Below, piece after piece: positions 52,852-63,346 of a DNA stretch of 64,000 nt. Within the stretch, counting starts at the first letter, position 1. The number at the start of each line of letters is the position of its first letter. This DNA is from Limnohabitans curvus (GTDB lineage Bacteria; Pseudomonadota; Gammaproteobacteria; Burkholderiales; Burkholderiaceae_C). The stretch covers positions 2,046,001-2,110,000 of the forward strand of contig NZ_NESP01000001.1 in the NCBI RefSeq assembly GCF_003063475.1, in the 5' to 3' direction. The notes below the pieces were generated by a model that was given only the letters and a program-made list of their open reading frames with translations, was not told the DNA's origin and did no database searches. Both the position numbers and the translations under genes were made by a program.

Positions 52852-53208
52852 ATGGGATTGAGCACACATGTTTTAGACACCATGCACGGCGGCCCCGCAG
52901 CCGGTATGAAAGTGTCGCTGTTCACCACCACCGATGACGGCCAAGCCACCTTGGTCAAGTCGTTCACCCTGAACCACGATGGCCGCAATCCTGACGGCCT
53001 GCTGTACGACAACGACAGCCTGAAAAAAGGCACCTACCGCTTGGTGTTTGACGTGAAGGGCTACTTTGCCGCTAAGAAGGTTGAATTGCCTGAGCCTAAT
53101 TTTTTGAACTTGGTGAGCTTGGATTTTGGGGTGGCCCACACTGACCAGCACTACCACGTGCCCTTGTTGGTCAGCCCTTGGAGCTACTCGACCTACCGCG
53201 GGTCTTAA
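52852..53208 (+). CDS. uraH: 5-Hydroxyisourate hydrolase
   Basis: 118 residues of the transthyretin-related family. It starts LSTHVLDTMHGGPAAGMKV with the active-site His and ends with the diagnostic SPWSYSTYRGS. It hydrolyses 5-hydroxyisourate, the PuuD product, to OHCU, which is passed to the UraD domain encoded on the opposite strand. It lacks a signal peptide and is therefore cytoplasmic. Confidence 0.96.
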   Translation: MGLSTHVLDTMHGGPAAGMKVSLFTTTDDGQATLVKSFTLNHDGRNPDGLLYDNDSLKKGTYRLVFDVKGYFAAKKVELPEPNFLNLVSLDFGVAHTDQHYHVPLLVSPWSYSTYRGS

Positions 53209-53214
53209 GTTTTT

Positions 53215-53224
53215 TTGTATACGA
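53215..53224. promoter_or_regulatory. Purine-regulon operator TTGTATACGA
   Basis: Seven bases after the uraH stop and 78 bp before xdhA; two bases differ from the full palindrome at its last half-site positions. Probable control of xdhABC. Confidence 0.55.
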
Positions 53225-53301
53225 AGCGGCATACCTGCTGCAGATTTGGGGTGCAAGTCACTAAAATCTAGGTTCTTTCCCAGATTCCCACACCCCACAC
53301 C

Positions 53302-54774
53302 ATGACCCAAGTCACCAACACCGTGCGCTTTGTGCTCGACGGCCAGATCGTTGAAGCCCAAGGTGCCCGTCGCACCACCACCGTTCTTGATTACCTGCGT
53401 GAGCAGCTCCACCGCACCGGCACCAAAGAAGGTTGTGCCGAGGGCGACTGTGGTGCCTGCGTGGTGATGGTGGGTGAACTCAATGCCGCTGGCACGGGCG
53501 TGGACTATGTGGCCACCAACGCGTGTATCCAGTTGCTGCCTTCGCTCGACGGCAAATCCATCAAGACGGTGGAAAGCTTGAAGAAGGCCGACGGCACGCT
53601 GCACCCCCTGCAAGACGAAATGGTGAAGTGCCACGGCTCGCAGTGCGGCTTTTGCACACCTGGCATCGTGATGAGCTTGGTCAACTTGGTGCAAACCAAC
53701 ACCTCGCCCGTGCGCCAAGAAATCACCGACGCCCTGAGTGGCAACTTGTGCCGCTGCACAGGCTACGCGCCCATCATTGACGCTGCGGCCAAGGCTTGCG
53801 AGAAGAAAGCTGCTTTGAAAGTGGACGACAGCGCCGACTTGCCGCTGCTCAAAGAAATCAAGCGTGCCAGCACACCGACCATGAGCCTGGAAGGCGACAT
53901 CATCGTGCAGCCTGTGGTGCGCACCCGCAAGGGCAATGAGTTTGTGTCGCCCGCCACCTTGGCTGAAGTGGCCGATTATTTAGTCAAACACCCCACCACC
54001 ACTTTGCTGGCAGGCAGCACTGAAATCGGTTTGCAAGTGAACAAACAGTTCGCACGCCCAGACCACATCATGTACTTGGGCAACGTCAAAGAACTGCGCC
54101 AAGTGGCCGAGACCGACAAGGTTTGGCGCATTGGCGCAGCGGTGTCGCTCACCCAAGTCGAAGCGCTGGTGTCTAAGGCTTACCCAGACTTTGCCGAAGT
54201 GCTGCGCCGCTTTGGTTCGCCCCCCATCCGTTCTACTGCCACCTTGGCGGGCAACATTGCCAACGGTTCACCCATTGGCGACTCCATGCCTTGCTTGCTT
54301 GCGCTGGGTGCCAACCTGGTGCTGCGCCGTGGCGAGAAGACACGCAACGTGCTGCTGGAAAACTTCTACACCGGTATGAAGAAAAGCGTGCTCGAAGCCG
54401 GTGAGTTCATCGAAGCGGTTGAGTTGCCCAAGCCTGTGGCGGGCCAAGTGTTCCGCGCCCACAAGGTGAGCAAGCGTTTTGAGCAAGACATTTCTGCCAC
54501 TTGCGCGGCCATCAGCTACACCCTCAAAGGCGGCAAACTGGCTGGCGTGAAACTGGCCTACAACGGCTTGAGCCCATTCCCAGCGCGTGCGCCCAAACTT
54601 GAAGCTGTGCTTGAAGGCAAATCACCAGCAGATGTGAAAGCCGCCGACTTGGATGCCGTGATTGCTTCTAGCTTCACCGCCCGCGACGGCTTGCGTGCCA
54701 CATGGGCGTATCGTGCATTGGTGGCTCGCAACTTGGCTTTGGAATTCATCGAAGAACAGAAAGAGGTGGCTTGA
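53302..54774 (+). CDS. xdhA: Xanthine dehydrogenase small subunit (2Fe-2S and FAD)
   Basis: 490 residues. Two 2Fe-2S domains come first: EGCAEGDCGACVV for the plant-type cluster, then QCGFCTPGIVMSL and NLCRCTGYAPI for the second. The FAD domain begins near residue 200 (TTLLAGSTEIGLQVNKQ, GSPPIRSTATLAGNIANGSPIGD). It passes electrons from the molybdenum centre of XdhB to NAD+. xdhB begins at the very next base after the stop codon. Confidence 0.96.
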   Translation: MTQVTNTVRFVLDGQIVEAQGARRTTTVLDYLREQLHRTGTKEGCAEGDCGACVVMVGELNAAGTGVDYVATNACIQLLPSLDGKSIKTVESLKKADGTLHPLQDEMVKCHGSQCGFCTPGIVMSLVNLVQTNTSPVRQEITDALSGNLCRCTGYAPIIDAAAKACEKKAALKVDDSADLPLLKEIKRASTPTMSLEGDIIVQPVVRTRKGNEFVSPATLAEVADYLVKHPTTTLLAGSTEIGLQVNKQFARPDHIMYLGNVKELRQVAETDKVWRIGAAVSLTQVEALVSKAYPDFAEVLRRFGSPPIRSTATLAGNIANGSPIGDSMPCLLALGANLVLRRGEKTRNVLLENFYTGMKKSVLEAGEFIEAVELPKPVAGQVFRAHKVSKRFEQDISATCAAISYTLKGGKLAGVKLAYNGLSPFPARAPKLEAVLEGKSPADVKAADLDAVIASSFTARDGLRATWAYRALVARNLALEFIEEQKEVA

Positions 54775-57132
54775 ATGAACGCTCCTACCGCACTCAAAAA
54801 CCTGCTGCCTGTTTCAGGCGTTCAGCAAGGCACCGACGTCGTTCATGAGTCCGCGCACTTGCACGTGACCGGCACGGCCACCTACATCGACGACATCCCT
54901 GAGCACGCAGGCACTTTGTACGCAGCGCTCATCTTGTCGCCCGTGGCGCACGGCGAGCTGATCGGCGACGGCATTGACCGTGCAGCCATCCTCAAAGAGC
55001 ATGGCGTCGTAGCGGTTTACACCGCCAAAGACATCCCCGGCGAAAACAACTGCGGCCCCATCGTGCACGATGACCCGTTCCTCGCTGCAGGCAAGGTCGA
55101 GTTCATCGGTCAGGCCGTGGCCGTGGTCGTGGCGCGCGACATGCTTTATGCCCGCGAAGCTGCACACAAAGCCAAAGTGTTGGTGAAAGAACTCCAGCCC
55201 ATCTTGACGGTGGAAGAGGCGATGGCTGCCAACAGTTTCATCATGCCCGCCAAAGGCATCACCCGCGGTGACGCGGCTGCCGCCATTGCCAATGCACCTC
55301 ACAAAATCAAAGGCACCACACGCACCGGCCAGCAAGAACAGTTCTATCTGGAAGGCCAAATTACCTATGCAGTGCCCAAAGAAGACGGCCAGCTCACGCT
55401 GTACGTGTCAACCCAGCACCCCGACGGCAACCAACGCGAAGCCGCGCACGCCCTGAACCTGCACACCAACGATGTGGAGGTGATTTGCCGCCGCATGGGT
55501 GGTGGCTTTGGTGGCAAAGAAGGCAACGCCAGCATCTTCAGCCAAAGCGCTGCACTCGCCGCGCACAAGCTGAACAAGCCCGTCAAGCTGCGCGTGAACC
55601 GCGACGACGACATGACCATCACCGGCAAGCGCCACGATTTCCGCATCGACTACGAAGTGGGTTTTGACGACAACGGCCGCGTCTTGGGCGCAGACATCAC
55701 GCTGATGTCTCGCTGCGGTTACAGCACCGACTACTCAGGCCCTGTGAACGACCGCGCTTGCCTGCACATCGACAACACTTACCACCTGCCTGCGCTCAAG
55801 CTGGTCAGCCACCGCTGCAAAACAAACACGCAAAGCGCCACCGCTTTCCGTGGTTTCGGTGGCCCACAGGGCATGTTTGGCATCGAAACGGTGATGGACG
55901 AAATTGCGATGACTTTGGGCAAAGACCCCTTGGAAGTGCGCAAGCTCAACCTCTACAAAGACCCGGCCATCAGCGGCACGCCCGACACCATGACCACCCA
56001 ATACAACCAGCTCATTGAAGACTGGGTGGGTGACAAGGTGATCGACCAGGTCGAGCGCGAATCCAACTACGCCGAGCGCCGCGCTGCGGTGCAAGCCTTC
56101 AACGCCAAGAGCAAAACCCGCAAGCGCGGTTTGTCGCTCGTGCCTTTGAAGTTCGGCATCAGCTTTACCGCTACCCATTTGAACCAAGGCGGCGCGCTGC
56201 TGGTGATTTACATGGATGGCTCTGTCAGCTGCAACCACGGCGGTACCGAAATGGGCCAGGGCCTGAACACCAAGATGGCGCAGGTGTGTGCCGATGGTTT
56301 GGGCATCAGCGTGGACAAAGTGCGCATCACCGCCACCGATTCGCAAAAAGTGCCGAACGCTTCAGCCACATCCGCTTCGAGCGGTGCTGACATCAACGGC
56401 GCGGCCATCATGAACGCCACGATGCAAATGCGTGAGCGCTTGAAGCCAGTGGCGGCCCGCATGTTGGGTTGTGCCGAAGGCGATGTGACTTTTGCGAACA
56501 ACGAAGTTCACGGTGGCGGCAAAGCCGTCAAGTGGGCTGATGTGACCAAACAAGCGTGGCTCGACCGCGTGGGCTTGTCTGTCACGGGCTTTTACATGAC
56601 GCCCGAAATCAAATACGACTTCACCACACTGAACGGCCGTGCCTTCTATTACTACTGCTACGGCGCTGCTGTGAGTGAAGTGGAAATCGACACCCGCACC
56701 GGCGAGTGGTGGCTCAAGGCCGTGGACATCGTGCACGACGTGGGCCGCAGCATCAACCCCGCATTGGACAAAGGCCAGATCGAAGGCGCCTATGTGCAAG
56801 GCATGGGCTGGCTCACCATGGAAGAGTGCATTTGGGACAAAAAGGGCAAGCTGCTCACGCACGGCCCCAGCACCTACAAAATCCCAGTGGCGGGCGATAT
56901 TCCAGAACACTTCAAGGTGTCTTTGTTTGAAAACCAGAACAACAAGCCCACACCGTTCAACAGCAAGGCCACGGGCGAGCCACCTTTGATGTTGGGCCTG
57001 TCTGCCTTCTTCGCCTTGCGCGATGCAGTGGCCGCCAGCGCCGACCACAAAGCCGTGGTGTACATGGATGCCCCGGCCACGCCCGAGCGCATCTTGATGG
57101 CGTGTGAAGCAGCGAAAGCGGCAGCGGTTTAA
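54775..57132 (+). CDS. xdhB: Xanthine dehydrogenase large subunit (molybdopterin)
   Basis: 785 residues, full length for the family. Cofactor-contact regions are visible: RRMGGGFGGKEGN, TAFRGFGGPQGMFGIE, and GGTEMGQGLNTKMAQV. The catalytic Glu lies in ATGEPPLMLGLSAFFALRDAV near the C-terminus. It oxidises hypoxanthine and xanthine to urate. It directly abuts xdhA and is followed after 45 bp by xdhC. Confidence 0.97.
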   Translation: MNAPTALKNLLPVSGVQQGTDVVHESAHLHVTGTATYIDDIPEHAGTLYAALILSPVAHGELIGDGIDRAAILKEHGVVAVYTAKDIPGENNCGPIVHDDPFLAAGKVEFIGQAVAVVVARDMLYAREAAHKAKVLVKELQPILTVEEAMAANSFIMPAKGITRGDAAAAIANAPHKIKGTTRTGQQEQFYLEGQITYAVPKEDGQLTLYVSTQHPDGNQREAAHALNLHTNDVEVICRRMGGGFGGKEGNASIFSQSAALAAHKLNKPVKLRVNRDDDMTITGKRHDFRIDYEVGFDDNGRVLGADITLMSRCGYSTDYSGPVNDRACLHIDNTYHLPALKLVSHRCKTNTQSATAFRGFGGPQGMFGIETVMDEIAMTLGKDPLEVRKLNLYKDPAISGTPDTMTTQYNQLIEDWVGDKVIDQVERESNYAERRAAVQAFNAKSKTRKRGLSLVPLKFGISFTATHLNQGGALLVIYMDGSVSCNHGGTEMGQGLNTKMAQVCADGLGISVDKVRITATDSQKVPNASATSASSGADINGAAIMNATMQMRERLKPVAARMLGCAEGDVTFANNEVHGGGKAVKWADVTKQAWLDRVGLSVTGFYMTPEIKYDFTTLNGRAFYYYCYGAAVSEVEIDTRTGEWWLKAVDIVHDVGRSINPALDKGQIEGAYVQGMGWLTMEECIWDKKGKLLTHGPSTYKIPVAGDIPEHFKVSLFENQNNKPTPFNSKATGEPPLMLGLSAFFALRDAVAASADHKAVVYMDAPATPERILMACEAAKAAAV

Positions 57133-57177
57133 CAGCTGTTCCTTTCAGCTGTCATTGCCTGCATCGCTAAACCCTTT

Positions 57178-58050
57178 GTGCCACGCCACACCGCTGAGCT
57201 ATTGAACCAACTCCAACATGCCGATGGCGTGTTGGTGTCGGTTGACAGCGTGCAGGGCTCAGGCCCGCGCGAGGTGGGTGCTTGGATGGCGGTGTTCCCG
57301 CAGACTTTGGTGAACACCATTGGCGGCGGGCATTTGGAGTTTCAGGCGATCACGGAGGCACGTGCTTTGTTGTCTAGGCCTGCGCATATCAATTCCTCTG
57401 ATAATGCTGCGCCGTCTGTCAACGGCAATGTCGCAGCACCCCTCACCCACGAAGACAATGCCCTCACCACGCGCTACGCCCTAGGCCCCGCCTTGGGCCA
57501 ATGCTGTGGCGGCGTGGTGCATTTGAAGTTTGAGCGCATCAGCGCTGCAGACGCACCGGCACTCAAACAACGCTTGTTGGCCAATGGCCAACCGCTCGCA
57601 CTCTTTGGCGGTGGCCATGTGGGCCGTGCCTTGGTGAACGTGCTCAGCACCTTGCCCTACAACGTGCAGTGGGTCGACAGCCGCGACGAAATTTTCCCTG
57701 CGCAGTTGCCGCCCAATGTGGTGTGCGAGCACTCCGACCCTGTGCATGCGGCCGTCGCCGACCTGCCCAGCGGTGCGAGCGTGCTGATCATGAGCTTCAG
57801 CCACGCCGAAGATTTAGACGTGGTGGCTGCTTGCCTCAAGCGCCAACGCCTGCACGGCGATTTGAAGTTTGTAGGCCTCATCGGCAGCAAAACCAAGTGG
57901 GCCACGTTTCAACACCGCCTCGAAGCCAAAGGCTTTACTGCCGACGAGTTGGCTTTCATCACATGCCCGATTGGTGTGAGCGGCATCAAGGGCAAAGAGC
58001 CCGAAGTCATTGCGGTGTCGGTGGCGGCACAGTTGCTACAGCAACGCTGA
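57178..58050 (+). CDS. xdhC: XdhC molybdenum-cofactor insertion protein
   Basis: 290 residues beginning with GTG at 57178. The N-terminal part is GVLVSVDSVQGSGPREVGAWM with TIGGGHLEFQAI; the C-terminal Rossmann-like half starts ALFGGGHVGRALVNVLSTLPYNVQWVDSRDE. It binds sulfurated Moco and inserts it into XdhB. Position after xdhB is the standard one. Confidence 0.94.
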   Translation: MPRHTAELLNQLQHADGVLVSVDSVQGSGPREVGAWMAVFPQTLVNTIGGGHLEFQAITEARALLSRPAHINSSDNAAPSVNGNVAAPLTHEDNALTTRYALGPALGQCCGGVVHLKFERISAADAPALKQRLLANGQPLALFGGGHVGRALVNVLSTLPYNVQWVDSRDEIFPAQLPPNVVCEHSDPVHAAVADLPSGASVLIMSFSHAEDLDVVAACLKRQRLHGDLKFVGLIGSKTKWATFQHRLEAKGFTADELAFITCPIGVSGIKGKEPEVIAVSVAAQLLQQR

Positions 58051-58053
58051 AGT

Positions 58054-58063
58054 TTGTATGCAA
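58054..58063. promoter_or_regulatory. Operator-like TTGTATGCAA
   Basis: Differs from the perfect palindrome at one inner base; located right after xdhC and about 92 bp before the flavoprotein gene. The weakest member of the set. Confidence 0.45.
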
Positions 58064-58154
58064 GGGGCCCAGCCCCATTTTTAGAATGAATTGAACAAGG
58101 CATGCGTATTGCATGGCTCATTTCAGTTGCTCACGTTCTAGAAAAGGCCTGCAC

Positions 58155-59375
58155 ATGAAAACAATCGCCATTGTCGGCGGCGGCATCACGGGTATCACCA
58201 CTGCGTATGCCTTGGCCAAGCGCGGCTTTGCCGTGACTTTGTTTGAACGTCACCGCTACGCCGCGATGGAAACCTCGTTTGCCAACGGCGGTCAGCTCTC
58301 GGCCTCGAACGCCGAGGTGTGGAACAACAGCGCCACCATCCTCAAAGGCCTCAAGTGGATGCTTAAAAACGATGCACCACTCCTGGTCAACCCCGCACCG
58401 ACTTGGCACAAATTGTCTTGGTTTGCCGAGTTCATCGCCGCCATGCCCCATTACGAACGCAACACCATCGAAACCGCGCGCTTGGCCGTGGCCGCGCGTG
58501 AACACTTGTTTGAATGGGCCGCAGCTGAGGGCATCGACTTTGACCACAAGCGCGAAGGCATCTTGCATATTTACCGCGACAAAAAAGGCTTTGACCACGC
58601 AGGCAAGGTGTCGGTCATGTTGGCCAAAGGTGGCTTGCCACGCCGCGCGGTGACGCCTGCCGAGATGACAGCGATTGAACCCACGTTGGCAGGCACGTAT
58701 TACGGCGGCTACTTCACCGAGAGCGATTCAACGGGCGACATTCACAAGTTCACCCATGGTCTGTCGTTGGCTGCCGCACGCTTGGGCGTGCACACGCTGT
58801 ACGAGCAAGACGTGACGCATATCAGCACCAACGGCCAGCAAGCCGTGGTCATGGTGGGCGAGGGTGCAGCCCAAACCGTGCACACCTTTGATGGCGTGGT
58901 GGTGTGTGCCGGTGTGGCCAGCCGCCATTTTGCGGCGCAGTTGGGTGACCGTGTGAACATTTACCCCGTCAAGGGCTATTCCATCACCGTGAACTTGCGC
59001 GATGAAGCCAGCCAGGCGGGCGCACCCAATGTGAGCTTGCTCGATGACGAAACCAAGCTCGTCACCAGCCGTTTAGGCGTGGACCGTTTCCGTGTGGCGG
59101 GCACGGCCGAGTTCAACGGCATAGATCGCGACATTCGTGATGACCGCATTCAGCCGCTTATCCGCTGGGTCGAGGAATGTTTCCCCAACATCAACACCCG
59201 CTCGGTTGTGCCTTGGGCGGGCTTGCGCCCCATGATGCCCAACATGATGCCGCGCGTGGGCAAGGGTGTCGCGCCCAATGTGTTTTACAACACAGGCCAC
59301 GGCCACTTAGGCTGGACTTTGTCGGCCATCACCGCAGACATGGTGGCCGGTGTGGTGGCAGGGGCCATGCCATAA
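58155..59375 (+). CDS. D-amino-acid dehydrogenase-like FAD oxidoreductase
   Basis: 406 residues from the ATG at 58155. FAD-binding TIAIVGGGITGITTAYALAKRG, then ETSFANGGQLSASNAEVWN, typical of DadA, and the C-terminal WAGLRPMMPNMMPRVG with GHGHLGWTLSA. It oxidises D-amino acids or related amines in DadA relatives. Its location between xdhC and puuD with a weak operator suggests a role in the purine pathway, such as handling an amino-acid end product, but this is not established. Confidence 0.85.
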   Translation: MKTIAIVGGGITGITTAYALAKRGFAVTLFERHRYAAMETSFANGGQLSASNAEVWNNSATILKGLKWMLKNDAPLLVNPAPTWHKLSWFAEFIAAMPHYERNTIETARLAVAAREHLFEWAAAEGIDFDHKREGILHIYRDKKGFDHAGKVSVMLAKGGLPRRAVTPAEMTAIEPTLAGTYYGGYFTESDSTGDIHKFTHGLSLAAARLGVHTLYEQDVTHISTNGQQAVVMVGEGAAQTVHTFDGVVVCAGVASRHFAAQLGDRVNIYPVKGYSITVNLRDEASQAGAPNVSLLDDETKLVTSRLGVDRFRVAGTAEFNGIDRDIRDDRIQPLIRWVEECFPNINTRSVVPWAGLRPMMPNMMPRVGKGVAPNVFYNTGHGHLGWTLSAITADMVAGVVAGAMP

Positions 59376-59425
59376 ATGCCGCTAGGGTTTGCCCCGAAAC
59401 ATTCAGCTTTGTTTGGCGACAAATT

Positions 59426-59435
59426 TTGTATACAC
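59426..59435. promoter_or_regulatory. Purine-regulon operator TTGTATACAC
   Basis: Same ten bases as in the gntR/uraH promoter, 121 bp upstream of puuD. Confidence 0.65.
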
Positions 59436-59555
59436 TTTGCATCACCTGTCGCAGCGGAGCAGGGCGGTCATCAGCCCTTGTTCGCGACCCTCGTGTCATT
59501 CACAGCGCCCGCAGTGGTGAATGGCAACTTTGACTCAAAAGACTGAGGTCTCGAC

Positions 59556-60773
59556 ATGGATGCATATTTCTTAGACTGGGCCAACTTGCTGTTGCGTTGG
59601 GTGCACGTCATCACCGCCATTGCATGGATTGGCTCATCGTTTTACTTTGTCTTCTTAGACAACAACCTCATCAAACCCAACTCACCCGACCTGCTGGAAA
59701 AAGGCGTGGACGGTGCCATGTGGGCGGTGCACGGCGGCGGTTTTTACAACCCGCAAAAGTACATGGTGGCGCCTAAGAAGATCCACACCAAGTTGCATTG
59801 GTTTTACTGGGAAAGCTATTCCACGTGGCTCACAGGCTTTGGCTTGTTCACCGTGCTGTATCTGTGGAACGCGGGCACGTTCTTGATTGACAAGTCGTTG
59901 ATGGACTGGTCGCCTGCGGCAGCCATCACGGCGGCACTGAGTTTCTTGGTTGCGTTTTGGTTCATTTACGACGCGGTATGCCGCGTGTTTGGCTTCCGTG
60001 AAAACGGCGAACGCATTGTGGCCCTCACCATGATTGTGGTGGTCGCATTCGCAGCTTGGCTGTCGTGCCAGTTGTTCGCGGGCCGCGCTGCCTTTTTGTT
60101 GGTGGGCGCGATGATCGCCACATCCATGAGCGCCAATGTGTTCTTCTGGATCATCCCCGGCCAACGTAAGGTGGTGGCCGCCATGACTTCGGGCGTGGCG
60201 ATGGACCCCAAAGAGCTGGCCACGCACGGCAAGCGCGGCAAACAGCGCAGCGTGCACAACACTTACTTCACGTTGCCCGTTATCTTTGCGATGCTGAGCA
60301 ACCACTACAGCTTCCTCTACACCTACGAAAACAACTGGGTCATCTTGGTGATGATGATGTTGTCGGGGGCGTTGATTCGTCAGTTCTTTGTGCAACGCCA
60401 CGGCTACCACTTGGGCCGCGCCAAGAACCCGCTGCCGTTCGCGATTGCGGGCGTGGTGATTTTGCTCAGCGTGATTGTGTGGATGCGTCCTGCGCCTTCG
60501 ACCTCTGCTACCGCCGCTGTGAATACAGCCCCAGTGACCTACGCCGAAGTGAGCCAAGTGTTTGCGCAGCGTTGCTACATGTGCCACGGTGAACAAGTGC
60601 AAATGAAGAATGTGCGCTTTGACACGCCCGAGGGCGTCAAACAGCATGCCTTGGGCATTTACCAACAAGCGGTGGTGACCAAGCAAATGCCGATGAACAA
60701 CGCCACGGGCATCACGGAAGACGAGCGGGCTGTGATCAAGCGTTGGTACGAGGCTGGAGCTGCGCTGAGATAA
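59556..60773 (+). CDS. puuD: Membrane-bound urate oxidase PuuD with cytochrome c domain
   Basis: 405 residues. An N-terminal membrane domain of about 310 residues starts WANLLLRWVHVITAIAWIGSSFYFVFLDN and has about eight helices. A C-terminal cytochrome c domain carries the haem site CYMCH at 340-344 and a later MPMNNATGITEDER with the probable axial Met. PuuD oxidises urate to 5-hydroxyisourate with electrons going to the respiratory chain, unlike soluble uricase. It completes the route xanthine to allantoate encoded in this window. Confidence 0.94.
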   Translation: MDAYFLDWANLLLRWVHVITAIAWIGSSFYFVFLDNNLIKPNSPDLLEKGVDGAMWAVHGGGFYNPQKYMVAPKKIHTKLHWFYWESYSTWLTGFGLFTVLYLWNAGTFLIDKSLMDWSPAAAITAALSFLVAFWFIYDAVCRVFGFRENGERIVALTMIVVVAFAAWLSCQLFAGRAAFLLVGAMIATSMSANVFFWIIPGQRKVVAAMTSGVAMDPKELATHGKRGKQRSVHNTYFTLPVIFAMLSNHYSFLYTYENNWVILVMMMLSGALIRQFFVQRHGYHLGRAKNPLPFAIAGVVILLSVIVWMRPAPSTSATAAVNTAPVTYAEVSQVFAQRCYMCHGEQVQMKNVRFDTPEGVKQHALGIYQQAVVTKQMPMNNATGITEDERAVIKRWYEAGAALR

Positions 60774-61544
<771 letters not shown>

Positions 61545-61553
61545 AGTGTGGGC

Positions 61554-62258
61554 ATGAATTTAAGCGCCGAAGATTTCCAAGCCATTGCGTTGACGCTGCA
61601 ACTCGCCAGCGTCACCACCGTGCTGCTGCTGTTGCTGGCCACGCCGGTGGCGTGGTGGCTGGCGCACACGCACTCGGCTTGGCGCGCGCCTGTAGCCTCG
61701 CTCGTCGCACTGCCCTTGGTGTTGCCGCCCACGGTGCTGGGGTTTTATTTGTTGGTGGCGCTTGGGCCCAACGGCCCGATTGGCCAGTTCACGCAATGGG
61801 CGGGCTGGGGCACATTGGCGTTTAGCTTTTGGGGCTTGGTGTTGGGCTCGGTCGTGTATTCGCTGCCGTTCGCTGTGCAGCCACTGGTCAACGCGTTTGA
61901 AGCGATGGGTCCGCGCCCGATGGAAGTGGCCGCCACCTTGCGAGCCAGCAAGTGGGATGCTTTCTTCACCGTGGCCGTGCCTTTGGCCAAGCCCGGCTTT
62001 GTGATGGCCGCCATGCTGAGCTTTGCGCACACGGTGGGCGAGTTTGGTGTGGTGCTGATGATTGGCGGCAACATCCCCGACAAAACGCGTGTGGTGTCCA
62101 CCCAAATCTACGGTCATGTTGAAGCGATGGAATACAGCCAAGCGCATGGCTTGGCCGGTGTGATGTTGGTCTTTTCGTTTGTGGTGTTGTTGGGTCTGTC
62201 GTGGTTCAACCGTCGACCTCATCGTCATGCCACGCGACATCCAAAGGCGAGCGCATGA
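61554..62258 (+). CDS. modB: Molybdate ABC permease
   Basis: 234 residues from the ATG at 61554 (a GTG two codons earlier is possible). Five to six helices and the EAA loop [26 protein letters not shown] are seen; [19 protein letters not shown] is characteristic of ModB. The stop overlaps modC (ATGA). Confidence 0.95.
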   Translation: MNLSAEDFQAIALTLQLASVTTVLLLLLATPVAWWLAHTHSAWRAPVASLVALPLVLPPTVLGFYLLVALGPNGPIGQFTQWAGWGTLAFSFWGLVLGSVVYSLPFAVQPLVNAFEAMGPRPMEVAATLRASKWDAFFTVAVPLAKPGFVMAAMLSFAHTVGEFGVVLMIGGNIPDKTRVVSTQIYGHVEAMEYSQAHGLAGVMLVFSFVVLLGLSWFNRRPHRHATRHPKASA

Positions 62259-63343
62259 ACATCCACTTGCAGCTAGACCTCGCGCGTGCCGACTTTGATG
62301 TGTCGGTCGATGTGCTGTTGCCCGCGCATGGCATCACCGTCATTTATGGTCCCTCGGGCTGTGGCAAAACCACCTTGCTGCGTTGCGTCGCTGGGCTAGA
62401 GCCCTCGGCGCGTGGCGTGGTGCAACTGGGCCACGAGGTGTGGCAAGACGATGCAAACCATGTGCGCCTGCCCACGCACCAACGTGCCTTGGGTTATGTG
62501 TTTCAAGAGGCGTCGTTGTTTGACCATTTGGATGTGGCAGGCAACTTGGCCTATGGCCACCAACGTGCTGAAAAGCAGAGCCGCAACGCGATGAGCCAAG
62601 CCGTGGTGCAACAAACCATTGAGCTGTTGGGCATCGGCCACTTGCTCAAACGCCGCAGCCACGAGCTGTCGGGCGGCGAGCGCCAACGCGTGGCCATTGC
62701 CCGCGCCTTGGTCACGCAGCCGCGCTTGCTGTTGCTCGACGAACCTTTGGCCGCGCTCGACCACGCGCGCCGACAAGAGGTGCTGCCGTGGTTAGAAAAG
62801 CTGCGAGACGACCTCAACATTCCCATGCTCTACGTCACCCACGCTGTGGACGAAGTAGCCCGCTTGGCCGACACACTGCTGGTGATGAACGCAGGTCGTG
62901 TGCAAGCCAACGGCCCTGTGGCCGAAGTGCTGACCCAAGCCGAACTGCCCGTGGTGGTGGGCGAAGATGCAGGCGCGTTGCTGACCGGCATCGTGTTGAA
63001 CATCGACAGCCAATGGCACTTGGCCCAAGTGGGCTTTGCCGGTGGTGCGCTGTGGGTGCGCGACAGTGGGTTAGTGGTTGGCCAAACCGTGCGCCTGCGC
63101 GTGCTGGCCCGCGACGTGAGCGTGACTTTGCATGAGGCCACTCACACCAGCATTCAAAACCACGTGCCCTGCGTGGTGGACGCCATCACGCCGGAGGCAC
63201 ATCCGTCACAAGTGCTGCTGCGTTTGCGTTGTGGCGACACCGTGCTGCTGGCGCGCGTCACGGCGCGTGGGGTGTATGAGCTGGGCTTGCAGGTGGGCAT
63301 GCCTGCGTGGGCGCAGGTGAAGTCTGTCGCGCTGGTCAAGTAA
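62255..63343 (+). CDS. modC: Molybdate ABC ATPase
   Basis: 362 residues from the ATG at 62255. Walker [18 protein letters not shown], signature [15 protein letters not shown], and Walker [13 protein letters not shown] are intact. A C-terminal TOBE/Mop domain ([22 protein letters not shown] to the end) binds oxyanions and may sense molybdate. It overlaps modB by four bases. Confidence 0.96.
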   Translation: MNIHLQLDLARADFDVSVDVLLPAHGITVIYGPSGCGKTTLLRCVAGLEPSARGVVQLGHEVWQDDANHVRLPTHQRALGYVFQEASLFDHLDVAGNLAYGHQRAEKQSRNAMSQAVVQQTIELLGIGHLLKRRSHELSGGERQRVAIARALVTQPRLLLLDEPLAALDHARRQEVLPWLEKLRDDLNIPMLYVTHAVDEVARLADTLLVMNAGRVQANGPVAEVLTQAELPVVVGEDAGALLTGIVLNIDSQWHLAQVGFAGGALWVRDSGLVVGQTVRLRVLARDVSVTLHEATHTSIQNHVPCVVDAITPEAHPSQVLLRLRCGDTVLLARVTARGVYELGLQVGMPAWAQVKSVALVK

Positions 63344-63346
63344 GCG

